DNA of 64,000 nucleotides from Oopsacas minuta. Its lineage: Eukaryota > Porifera > Hexactinellida > Lyssacinosida > Leucopsacidae. Under the pieces are notes generated by a model, which saw only the letters and a list, made by a program, of their open reading frames with translations, was not told the origin of the DNA and ran no database searches. The position numbers and the translations under genes were made by a program. This document shows, one piece after another, positions 47,288 through 56,748 of the stretch. The stretch lies in the NCBI GenBank assembly GCA_024704765.1, contig JAKMXF010000005.1, forward strand, positions 1 through 64,000. The letters run 5' to 3'. Numbering within the stretch: position 1 is the stretch's first letter; each line of letters opens with the position of its first letter.

Positions 47288-47650
47288 ATGATTTCGGATA
47301 AATATTTTTACCCTTTGTCACCATGTTCTCCTCCAATTATTCAATCAAGTGATACTTCTGCAGATACAGTAGTCACTAATAGTTCTATAGAATCTGAGAC
47401 TTCGTTTGTGGATTACTCGTTGTTGAACGATGCTATGGGACAAGAATTTGTGATTCCAGTAGACAGATTACTTCGTGCTGAATACATCAAATATGGAGCT
47501 GTACGACTGAAACTACCAAATAACTCATACCCTCAGACATTATTTCATGGGAAAATGAGGGCTTTTCGGGCAAATTGGTATATTTCAAGACCCTGGTTAG
47601 AGTATAATAAGTATAATGACTGTTATTGTCCGTTGAATCTAACAGAATGA
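47288..47650 (+). pseudogene. hAT transposase N-terminal remnant (TTF domain)
   Basis: A 120-codon frame ending FHGKMRAFRANWYISRPWLE and YNKYNDCYCPLNLTE matches the start of the TTF zinc-binding domain of ZMYM1-type hAT proteins (FxxxWxxxxPWLEYSxxxDxxYCxxC). Upstream residues are low-complexity and Ser-rich, as usual. The DDE core and dimerisation domain are absent, replaced by the foldback region. A truncated protein cannot be an active transposase. Confidence 0.7.
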
Positions 47651-47864
47651 ACTCAATCCCTAAAACATTTGAGAAGATTCACGAGAGATTTTGGAATACT
47701 CCCAGGAAATAGTGTATATCAGTACTGAACATATGAACACTAATTTACAAATATAATAGTATTTACCATAGATTACTTGAAATATAGTTTGAACCAAAGA
47801 GAGTTCGAGTACTTACATTATGATATTTATAACTGTCTTGGGATGTATTATTGACGCATCTGTA

Positions 47865-48510
47865 CATTTTGATCGAATTTTATGTAGAAATTTAATCAAA
47901 TTTTCTTATGTCGAACTTTGATCGAATGATGAAAAAGGGAAATTTTGATCAAAGTTCTACTAAAATGTCTCCAGTTGAACTTTGATCGAAAAATTGTAGA
48001 ATTTTGATCGAAAATGAGAACTTTGATCGAAAATGGGAACTTTGATTGAAAATGGGGAAAATACAACAAAAAAATCCAACGATACGCCATTTTACAAAGA
48101 TTAATAATAATCAATCCAACAAAACTCCATCCAATCATAAAATTAGCATTAATTTCACACTAACTTTATAATTTGTTAGTTAGAAAGAGTACCATTACCT
48201 TATGGCTCTGGGAGTATTTATTTGTGTTCATTATTAGCTACTAAAGCACGGGAGTGTGGAATTTATGCTAATTTTATGATTGCATGGAGTTTTTTGGATT
48301 GATTAATATTAATCTTTGTAAAATGGCGTATAGTTAGATTTTTTTGTTGTATTTTCTCCATTTTCGATCAAAGATCTCATTTTCTTCAAAATTCTACAAT
48401 TTTTCGATCAAAGTTTGACTGGAGACATTGTAGTAGAACTTTGATCAAAATTTTCCTTTTTCATCATTCGATCAATGTTCTACATAAAATTCGATAAAAT
48501 ATACAGATCC
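47865..48510. repeat. Long inverted repeat built of TTTGATCGAA direct repeats
   Basis: Arms at about 47865-48160 and 48260-48510 are reverse complements with few differences. The left arm holds seven copies of ACTTTGATCGAA or ATTTTGATCGAA. It lies inside the hAT element, near its right end. Confidence 0.8.
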
Positions 48511-48578
48511 ATTAACTCTGGGCCCCCCCAGACAATTTCCAAGCACGACGCCACTGGATAGTAGTAGTTTTATTATCT

Positions 48579-49659
48579 ATGGATTCCTTAGTTACCAAAT
48601 CCTCAATACAGTTATCAAGGCGTGATATTCGTGCGATCATACTTTTTCAGTTCCAACTTTTGAAACGAATAAAAGAATGTCACGAAAATTTCTGTACAGC
48701 CTTTCCAAATAACAAGGTATCTGCGGCAACAGTGAAAAGATGGTACAGAGAAATTATGTGTGGGAATTTTCATCTTGAAGACCAACCCCGCCCTGGACCA
48801 CCCCCATACGCTGTTACAGAGGGAATTGTTGGGTCAATTGAGGACATGGTGATAGCAGACCCCAATGTTACATATGAGAGGATTCAACACGGAATTGGCA
48901 TTTCATCCGGGGCAGTGCACACCGTTTTACACCAATCCCTTCAGCTACGTGAACTTTGTGGCCGTTGGATCCCACATCAGCTTCATCCTGAGCAGAAGCA
49001 GAATCGAGTGAAATGGTGCCATGAAATGCTTAAAAATTCAACAATGGCAACAGTAGAGATGTTTCCAAGATAATAACTGGTGACGAAACATGGATCTATC
49101 ACTATGATCCAGAAACAAAGCAGCAGAGCCGTCAATGGTGTGAAATTGGAGGTCTCCCAACAAAGGTTCGCAGGACTCAGTACACCAAGAAACAAATGTA
49201 TGCAATTTTTTTTTATACAACGGGTGTTAAAACTGTTGTACCTCTTGAACCTGGTAAGACTATTAATTCAACCTGGTATACAGAGAGTTGTTTGCCTCTA
49301 GTCATAAAAGCAATAAATTTACAGCGTCCTGGCATAGGATTAAGGGGAACTTTTTTCACCACGATAATGCCAGTTCTTATACATCAAAAATGACAAGACA
49401 ATTCATTGAAGAATCAGGACTACATATTTTGCCACACCCCTTATCCTCTAGATCTAGCACCCTGCGACTTCTGGCTCTTTCCTAGAATAAAAAAATACCT
49501 TAAGGCAGAAATTTTTCATCGAATTCTGAACTTGAGGGGGCCCTCAGAGAAGTGATCGGAGACATCAACGAAAATGAATTTAAAGAAGCTATTCAAGCTT
49601 GGTTTAAACGAATGAACAAGTGTATTCAAGCGAAGGGATGCTATTTCGAACAATTGTAG
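48579..49659 (+). pseudogene. Mariner (DD34D) transposase
   Basis: Starts MDSLVTKSSIQLSRRDIRAI and continues FPNNKVSAATVKRWYREI and QPRPGPPP, the mariner N-terminal domain. The first Asp is in ITGDETWIYHYDPETKQQ (frame change near 49070). GVKTVVPLEPGKTIN follows, then a second frame change before FFHHDNASSYTSKMTRQFIE with the second Asp. The third is in YPLDLAPCDFWLFP. I count about 34 residues between the last two, the DD34D class. The stop is at 49657-49659. Three or so single-base indels break an otherwise well-preserved frame, so inactivation looks fairly recent. Confidence 0.88.
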
Positions 49660-49732
49660 TAAAAATAAATATAGATTGATGCTTTTTGATACTGAGGCTC
49701 AAAAGTTATTGAGTACCCCTCGTATAATATTT

Positions 49733-50620
49733 TCTATGCATATCGCAACAGTCCATGGAGGCGAAAAGAAAGCTCACAAACTGATACAAGATAAATTTGC
49801 CAATATCCGGCGTTACCTTGTCCAGGAACATATAAAACTTTGCGAAAGATGTGCAGAGAAGAGAGCAAGACGAGAGACTGCTTCTGGAGTAGTTATACGT
49901 CCTCTAACAGTGAAAGACTTAAATGAACTTGGCCAGGTAGATCCTGTTAATATGCAGACATTCCAAGATGGTAATTACAGATTTCTATTACATTACATGG
50001 AATATCTAACAAAATTCCATGTTATTCGTCCTCTACAAAGAAAACCAGCTACAGAAGTTGCAAATCAATTGCTTTCGATTTCCTAGACTTTGGTATACCA
50101 ATATTTTGCAATTAGATAATTGTCATGAAGTTACGGGACAAGTGATTCAAGAACTTTTTCTTGTGAATGGACGTCCACGTCATCCCCAAAGTCAGGATCA
50201 GTCGAGTGGAGCAATGGTGACATGAAGACTCAATTGATGGCTTGGATGCGAGATAATAATACATCCAAATGGAGCTATGGGGTCCGTTTTGTGCAATGCT
50301 TTATGAACATTTCCTATCATGAAGAAATAATAATGGAACCGTATAAAGCAATGACTGTTAACAAATCACGTTGTGGATTGAAAAGTATTCTACCAACAGA
50401 TTTTCTCGTAAAATATTTACAGGTATATTGGAGGGAGATCTTGAATTCAAATATGTGAAGTTCAAAACGGAGATGTTAATTGGAATAATCCAGAAACTAT
50501 AGTTTCACCTGGTAATGACAATCCTGATAATGAAAGTAATCATCTACCCCAAAGGCAGAATCTTCCATGGCCAATGAGAGGAACTCATCTACTCCCAATG
50601 GCAGAATCTTCACTGGAGAA
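49733..50620 (+). pseudogene. KRBA2-like integrase (retroviral-type rve fold), degenerate
   Basis: The frame reads MHIATVHGGEKKAHKLIQDK, then LCERCAEKRARR (an HHCC zinc module with H, HGG and CxxC), VVIRPLTVKDLNELGQVDPV with the first catalytic Asp, and YMEYLTKFHVIRPLQRKPAT. After a stop the frame continues WYTNILQLDNCHEVTGQVI with the second Asp, then RPRHPQSQ. A frame change leads to RVEQ, the third acidic residue, followed by MKTQLMAWMRDNNTSKWSYG. This is the KRAB-A domain-containing protein 2/SCAND3 type of domesticated or Ginger-like integrase found in many invertebrate genomes. It begins at the mariner's right TA and is cut again by a MITE at 50621. Confidence 0.8.
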
Positions 50621-51089
50621 CAGTGGCGTAATGATGTCTAGTGCTGCTGAGGGCACATGCTCTAAACACCGCCACCTAAAATGTAACATTATGAGTAGTA
50701 TCTTAAATAACTCCTGGGAAGGGTGTTGTTTGAAAATTCCCTTGCCCCCTGCCCTGGTTCATTAGATACCATGCTTAGTCATTGTTTACATAATATGTGA
50801 TTACGCATATATGTTTTAACTTTTAACTAAAATACAATAATACTACCGCTTCGGGTCGTTAGTAGCTCTTCTTTACAACCTGATCTTTCGTGTTTTGAGT
50901 CTCGTAAACTTATCGATTGCATGGGTGAAGTAACTTAAAGAGACAACCCTGGTTAGAACAGATATAAATTATCATGGTGGGATTACATGAGATTTATCAT
51001 ATTTGTGTGGACCAATATATCAAAATTCCGCCCCCCAGAAAGTGCCCCTGGGGGCACGTGCCCCATTGCCCCCCGTCGTTACGCTACTG
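50621..51089. mobile_element. hAT MITE, 469 bases
   Basis: The termini are CAGTGGCGTAATGA and TCGTTACGCTACTG, imperfect inverted repeats. The flanks CTGGAGAA (50613-50620) and CTGAAGAA (51090-51097) are an 8-base duplication with one change. The right interior is rich in runs of C. It lies in the tail of the KRBA2-like pseudogene. Confidence 0.78.
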
Positions 51090-51097
51090 CTGAAGAA

Positions 51098-51470
51098 TGG
51101 AAGTACTCATATATTGCCATGTAACACAACACCATTAGGTAATGACAGTGCTGAAGAGATTCTTAGTGATTTAATACAATGAAAGGATCCAGAATTGCAT
51201 CGTACAAATTTTTCTAATTCTCAAGCCTCGAACCTTAGAGGCAATGATAGCCATCCGGCATGAAGTGCACAAATAGAAGCATGCAAAGGTTTCCAAAAAC
51301 AAGCAAAAAAATGATTCACGCAGTACTCGCTCCCTGCGTCCTCTTCATATCGGCGATAGCAAAGCTGAGCCTGTATCCCAGTTTGATCGAAGCAAAGGTG
51401 ATCCAAAAAAAATAATTGGGATTGTTTTGGAAATTACTCAGAGGTTATTAAATTATTAACATTTCCACAG
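51098..51470. other. No recognised gene
   Basis: Probably the decayed tail of the KRBA2-like element. Nothing clear. Confidence 0.3.
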
Positions 51471-51905
51471 CCAATATACATGAAATAAGTTCGAAATTTG
51501 AATCACAGGTACCTCTCAATGTGGTAAATGTCCTGACGTCATCATCTTAAACAATGCAATCTCATCAGCGGATTTTACGTCACCATGTCTGTACAAAATA
51601 TTAAAATTCCCCGAATTTTGATCTTTTTCAGAATTTTCATAAGACTCGAAGCACGAAGTGAGAGGTTAATAACCTAAAGCCACGTAAGAGCGCTAGTATC
51701 ACCACAAAAGGCCATCAAATGTAATTTGGATGGGCCATAGACAATATATGGTAAAATTTCCTAAAATGTGCCTCGAGGCACGTAGTGACCCAAAAAGCAC
51801 TGACAAATGTACTTGTTTCATACTTGAGCTGATGCAAGGGACAGTGCTTAAGGATAATTCCGCCCGTTACGGAGCGACTTAGCAAGCGAAGCAACCTATA
51901 TACGT
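51470..51905 (+). repeat. R1 dispersed repeat, long copy
   Basis: The left part is the near-exact inverse of 46007-46140. The right part matches 32183-32425, including 'ccacaaaaggccat', 'cctcgaggcacgtagtg', 'ataattccgcccgt' and 'tagcaagcgaag'. A further fragment ('cccataacgaaattatt') is at 52030-52110. Confidence 0.65.
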
Positions 51906-52950
51906 AGATTAATTGTGTTTTAATATATCCAGAATAGATGAAGATGTTGGAGGACCCCGAGGGATTATTTTGTGGCAGACAGGGTTATTTTGGACATGGC
52001 TTGGAAAATTTCGAGTTTCGAGTGAAATTCCGACCCATAACGAAATTATTACGTAATTGTAACCTTCGTGGAATTATATAATGATATGATCACTTTTTAA
52101 CCCCTACAAGTATGTCATTCAAACAAAAAGTACAAATTTTCAAAACACAAAAATTTTTTAAATAGATTTATACCCGAGCTCGAAGTGCCAAGATTACTAA
52201 CCAAAACCAAGTAGTACCTGAGAATTGAATGCAATTTTAACCGACCATGTATAATAAAATCTTAAATTTTCTGATACTTTCTATACTCATATATACACAA
52301 ACATCCAATTTTTCCCTATAAAACGCTGCCATCTCGAAATTCTAAAACGTCGCGATGCCTCCATCTCCATATCTTTTACGTAATATTAGGCTATCTCTGT
52401 GCTCATTTTCATACTTGTATAAAAAAACAATATCCAATTCATGTCAGTATGGCAGCTAATGCTTGCCTCACTATAATATAGGCTATCGATAGTGAAAAAT
52501 CGAATGGAACCCTTAAAACCAATGTACAAAGCTATAGAGATGCCATTTTGAGCAATTTCATCAAAATGACCCACAAAAAAGATTTATGGCTTGGAAATAT
52601 ATCTTATTAATAGCCCATGCTTTTTCAGTATTTTTAATACTGGGTTCGATTTTCAAAATATCGCTTGATCTCATTGAGTAATACAATTAAATCTGTAATG
52701 TAGATCGCCAAAAGAGGATAGGACTATAGGTAAAATAACAGTGACTAATTTCTGATCGAAGAATAAGATGATTGAATACTCTTTATGTTACTATTGATGA
52801 GAAACTTGTTCCAGCTTCACATAAGATCCACTTGAACCTTTATGTGGAGGGCTGTTAATTTTCATTATCTCATTTTTTGTAACCTATCAGCGGATGACAA
52901 ATATTCGTGAGGTATTCATTTAGTTAATGGCTTGTCAAAGGTAGAATTTA
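51906..52950. other. No recognised gene
   Basis: AT-rich DNA with an R1 fragment at 52030-52110. Nothing else recognised. Confidence 0.35.
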
Positions 52951-52951
52951 T

Positions 52952-53075
52952 GTGTGGCGACCACAATATAAAGTGGACGTTAGAGAGAGGTTTAGCACCA
53001 GTAAGGGACCAAAAATGGTGGCCGCTAGGTGCAGATGATCATTATACAGAGGTGGCCGTTGAGCAGGTTTGACTG
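52952..53075. mobile_element. Right end of a pogo-like element
   Basis: GAGCAGGTTTGACTG-TA at the right mirrors the left end at 560 (CAGTCAAACCTGCTTAAC), and the interior shares 'gtggccg' words. No left partner was found, so this is a truncated copy. Confidence 0.5.
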
Positions 53076-53465
53076 TAGATAATTCGAATTGCATACGTAT
53101 GACTCATAATATTCTAGTGATATCGATATACATATATATTCAGGATCCCCCGTAAAATGTTTGCTTTTATAACTAGGAACCGATATTTATTTAAGAAATT
53201 ACGAACTTAACCTTTAACATATATCGGGTACATAGTTTTATTGCGTTTATGTTCGTATTTACTCTAACATCTACATAAACATTCTGATTTTCAGGTCTAA
53301 CTGTATGTAGGTTCAGAAGAGAGATGCTCCTGAATTACAAGAAACGTTGTTGGCGTTTATCATATCAAAGTGAGCCAGAAGTAATATTAACGAAAGAGAA
53401 TTTGTGGATGAAGTACAGCTCACTAGCTACTCTCAATCACCTGAAACAGGTGCTACTTCTTCAGT

Positions 53466-56279
53466 CACGGGTCTCTCAGAAAATCATATTGATCGAAAAA
53501 ACGAGGTCCTTGAGATTTTTCATGATTCTTGTTTAGAATTTTGCTTAGAATCCGATTCTGTTGCCAAAAAAATATTTCTCACACAAATTTTTGAGTTATT
53601 TTATATTTTTTTAGTTCCCATTTTTATATGTTGTCGGGTTGCTAATTTATCATATTAGAATCATCGTTATCACTCATACATTGAATATAATACATCCATC
53701 AGTCACATATAGAATAAATTAAGTACTTATAAAATTAACGAAATTAATTTCCTTGACAGCATTTAGTAGGTTTTCGCCGTAATTTTCTAGAGACTCGCTA
53801 CATTGATAATTTCTCCAAACTTTGATGAATCGAGAATGAGCTGATTCAGCTGCCTGCTCTGAAACGGCGCCCAATCTCATACCAACTGGAAGGAATTTGG
53901 TGATAAATGGGATAACATGTCTGAACACTATATGGACTTTTGTTGAACAATTCAGCCCAGTTAATTTGAATGCTTCTTCAAATTGAAATATCGCCAGTTT
54001 GTAATCACCTTGTATCTTTTGCCCAAAACATGTCCTCACTACCTCTGAAAATCGCTTTAAAGCAATGCTGGATGAGTTGCTAATTGGAAAACCAATCTGC
54101 TCAACTTTCAATGTAATTTTCCGCATTGCATTACCTTCAAATGCGCCTCCATGGTAAGAACTTCGAGATATGTTATTGTGCTTCAGTAATAATTCATGTG
54201 TAACTAACTCTTCTTCAGACATTGTAGCCACGATCGCATTGTACAACTTCTGACCAACCCCTAACAAAAGATGTAACTCGGGAATATTGAACATCTGCAT
54301 GTAGTCAACCATCCATACACCAAGAGCCTCCATATCTTCTACACCATCACAGTCAATCGCATGATTCTTTGAGTCGGAGTTATATTCTTCACACAATTTT
54401 TGGTACATCTCTGCATGATGTGCTGATGATCTTGATTTGAATTCGACATGATCCAATCCACTTTTAGCATCCCATACACACCAAATGCATGGGTAACGTC
54501 CAAGCATAATACCCAGACAGAGAGCAGCGGCTTTGAGATCAAAGGTAAAAGATACGTTGTACTCATGAATAAACTTTTGAATTTCCGGGGCATTCAGTAT
54601 TATAGAAAAATTGTAATTATTTTCAGGAGCACTTGATACCCATAAGAAGATTAGATTTCGCACAGAATTTTCCAGTTGTAGACACATGACAAGCTTAGTG
54701 AACCCACAACCATAATCAAGGCCAAGCTTAAAATTGAAACTGTAAACTGAAGATTCTCCGCTAATGTTATAGACTTTTTCTATCAGTTTGTCGATGTTGC
54801 AACAGCGTACGACCCAAGTCTTTCTGATATCAGAGGAATACTTCTCTTTGCTCCATTCCAGATCTAATTGGACGCATTCGAATATATCATCACAATATTG
54901 TTTCCGTTCGTCGTAATAGTCCTTCATTGATGGACAGGCCACGCCAGCATCCCTTATTACTTTGGTTACAGCTTTTAGTTGCTTGTTACTCATTGCTTCG
55001 CCAGTGCATTTTATCTGTGCGATGTCAGAGAAATCCATTTTGGGCATTTTGTGTTGAGGTAACTGGTCCAAATTACCAGGAAGCATATGAATTGGATGGC
55101 CTCCCGATGGTCTAGGTAACGTTATACGCGAGTCCTCACTTGCACTGCGGAATTTTCGTAAGATTTCGGAACATACGACAGGTTCAATAGAACGTTTTCG
55201 TGCTAACAAAAATTGGCTATTATTTACCAAAGAAGTTTTTGAGCAAGTATGCGGAAATCCGGGACTTATTGTGTTTAAACACTTACTACAAAGGTTAAGA
55301 ACCTTTTTGGGAGAGTTGATCGCAGGACGTCCAGGTTTTTCATGGAGAATTTGCAAAGAAGCACGATTTCTAGGTCCAAATCTCGAACTTTCCATGCACA
55401 TTACACAGGTATTGACTGAACTACACGTATTCAAGCGAGTATTTCGTATAATTGGCCAATTGAATCGAACAGGAATTTCCCTTGAAGTATCATCATGCAT
55501 TGATCGATTAACCAAATAGAGCTTGCAAGTATTGCACAAAACATTTGGCCGATTATCGTCCATCGGATCGATTGGCTCGAAAAACTTCGAATATTGCTCA
55601 CCCAAATGAGTAGAAATAAGGCTATTGTTTTTAATAGTTATCTTCCCAACTTTAATACAACACCAACGACAAATTTTGTCTTTTGCAGACTCGTGCTTAC
55701 TCATAAATACCAACAGTAGAAATAGATATCAGAACAATTATGTATCAGAAAAATTATATAGAAAATGAGTACAAGCATTCTTTAAATAGTTTTTCTATGC
55801 AAACAGATATTCGTTAAACACCTTTAATTACTAATTATCACTGAATGGAAACTACTTAAAAGTATTCAAAGGACTCGATTAGGTGATTAATGACGTGCAA
55901 TCAAACTATTGTTACTATTGTTAAACTATTCGACCCTGATACCATACAGAAAAATGAATGAGATAATAGAATAGAATAAAACCGCAATACTATTGAAAAT
56001 TCTAAGTGCATGCAGATGTAAACAACAATGTCTAAGCATATCATAATAATATCTGATTGCCAATGGTGATGCATCTGCCATCGCTGTCATGATGAGAATC
56101 TAAAATATTCGAATTGTAAAAAATTATTTTTTTACAAAAAAATAAATTTATCGAAAAATTTGTGTGGGAAATATTTTTTTGACAACAGAATCGGATTCTA
56201 CGCAAAATTCTACACAAGAATCATGAAAAATCTCAAGGACCTCGTTTTTCGATCAATATGATTTTCTGAGAGACCCGTG
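53466..56279 (-). mobile_element. Apparently intact DDE transposon with CAC...GTG ends (RAG1/Transib-like)
   Basis: The two ends are inverted repeats of about 135 bases. Each begins CACGGGTCTCTCAGAAAATC and continues ATATTGATCGAAAAA. Between them is one uninterrupted ORF on the minus strand. Size is 2814 bases. The decayed copy at 2190-4916 has the same terminal pattern (CAyGkGTCGCTCAGA, then ATCGATCAAAAAAA), which fixes the boundaries. Counting from the end, a 7-base CACGGGT is followed by 23 bases and then an A-run (AAAAAACGA), a layout like the recombination signal and Transib ends. I see no 5-base target duplication at this copy. Confidence 0.78.
53719..55713 (-). CDS. Intact transposase of a RAG1/Transib-like DDE family, 664 residues
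   Basis: N-terminus: two cysteine modules (CRWCC at 15-19 with CNTC at 60-63; CVMC at 103-106 with CSKC at 142-145, then H155 and C157). The putative catalytic core has D333 in GLDYGCG, D392 in FTFDLKAAA, a CIWC zinc pair (409-412) with HH at 432-433, GGAFEGNAMRKI (522-533) and VSEQAAESAHSRF (617-629), where E619 or E623 is the likely third acidic residue. The order acidic, CxxC, GNxxRK, SExxxE mirrors the RAG1 core and Transib (there NGNFARK and SEGNESxNK). This is family-level resemblance by eye. Similar unnamed proteins are common in invertebrate genomes. The start codon follows a minus-strand leader of about 570 bases inside the element. No stop or frameshift is seen, and it probably cuts and pastes the element in the nucleus. 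It may alternatively be domesticated. Confidence 0.72.
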   Translation of the reverse strand: MVFMSKHESAKDKICRWCCIKVGKITIKNNSLISTHLGEQYSKFFEPIDPMDDNRPNVLCNTCKLYLVNRSMHDDTSREIPVRFNWPIIRNTRLNTCSSVNTCVMCMESSRFGPRNRASLQILHEKPGRPAINSPKKVLNLCSKCLNTISPGFPHTCSKTSLVNNSQFLLARKRSIEPVVCSEILRKFRSASEDSRITLPRPSGGHPIHMLPGNLDQLPQHKMPKMDFSDIAQIKCTGEAMSNKQLKAVTKVIRDAGVACPSMKDYYDERKQYCDDIFECVQLDLEWSKEKYSSDIRKTWVVRCCNIDKLIEKVYNISGESSVYSFNFKLGLDYGCGFTKLVMCLQLENSVRNLIFLWVSSAPENNYNFSIILNAPEIQKFIHEYNVSFTFDLKAAALCLGIMLGRYPCIWCVWDAKSGLDHVEFKSRSSAHHAEMYQKLCEEYNSDSKNHAIDCDGVEDMEALGVWMVDYMQMFNIPELHLLLGVGQKLYNAIVATMSEEELVTHELLLKHNNISRSSYHGGAFEGNAMRKITLKVEQIGFPISNSSSIALKRFSEVVRTCFGQKIQGDYKLAIFQFEEAFKLTGLNCSTKVHIVFRHVIPFITKFLPVGMRLGAVSEQAAESAHSRFIKVWRNYQCSESLENYGENLLNAVKEINFVNFIST

Positions 56280-56748
56280 TGTTTGGGAACCAGACCTGCC
56301 ATTTGGTTCTTTACTTAGATCTGAAGTGAAGGAATGGCGGGGCTATTCAATCCAAGGAGCCCAATCAATTACACAGGTCAACAAAATTTAACCTCATTTT
56401 CTCATCAAGTATTAGATTGACATTTTCTAATTTAGTTTTTACGCTGAATTCAAATCTCCTTTCCGATTCCTTCCAGCACGTCCAGTTTTTTTTCCATCTA
56501 CAAGTCAACAATTTTATGTATTTCCTTAATTTTTCCTGTTATATTATGGTAGTGGCTGTCTTTTTGTCTTCTTACATGATAGCCATCTGAAATAAATCAA
56601 CGTTTCGATGTTTTAGATTAATGTCAAGATAATATCAGTTATTATCCTAGCTCTTGCATATAATTATTCACATTCATGTATGTATCAACTACTCACAAAC
56701 TAAGGGGAAATACATATCCATCTAGAAGTATAGAGGTAGCTAACTAAA
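56280..56748. other. Spacer between two transposons
   Basis: Nothing recognised besides AT-rich DNA. Confidence 0.4.

Larger units (their letters stand above)
47045..48556 (+). mobile_element. TTF/ZMYM-type hAT element with subterminal foldback
   Basis: The termini are CAGTGGCGTCGTGCT and AGCACGACGCCACTG, perfect over 15 bases. The flanks GATAGCAG (47037-47044) and GATAGTAG (48557-48564) are an 8-base duplication with one change. The element is 1512 bases, too short for a full transposase. It contains a TTF-domain remnant (47288-47650) and a long inverted repeat (47865-48510) filled with TTTGATCGAA words. It lies in the 5' leader of the mariner. Confidence 0.88.
46902..49722 (+). mobile_element. 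Mariner element with TIRs, itself interrupted by a hAT
   Basis: The left end TA-CGAGGAGCACTCAATAAG and the right end (minus strand) TA-CGAGGGGTACTCAATAAC form about 28 bases of inverted repeat including TTTTGAGCCT. TA flanks both (46900-46901 and 49723-49724). Without the hAT at 47045-48556 and its duplicated 8 bases the element is about 1.3 kb, the expected size. Confidence 0.85.

Noticed and set aside
47865-48510. CRISPR-like or tandem-repeat array reading of the TTTGATCGAA repeats
   Set aside because: Repeats are short, unevenly spaced and arranged as a foldback inside a eukaryotic hAT element.
53466-53504. Claim that the element end is a true V(D)J recombination signal
   Set aside because: Only the CAC start, the 23-base spacing and an A-run agree. 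The heptamer CACGGGT differs from CACAGTG and no 12-spacer partner exists. Reported as resemblance only.
54339-55519. Several open frames on both strands within 53719-55713
   Set aside because: All overlap the 664-residue transposase frame, which has family motifs. The others have none.
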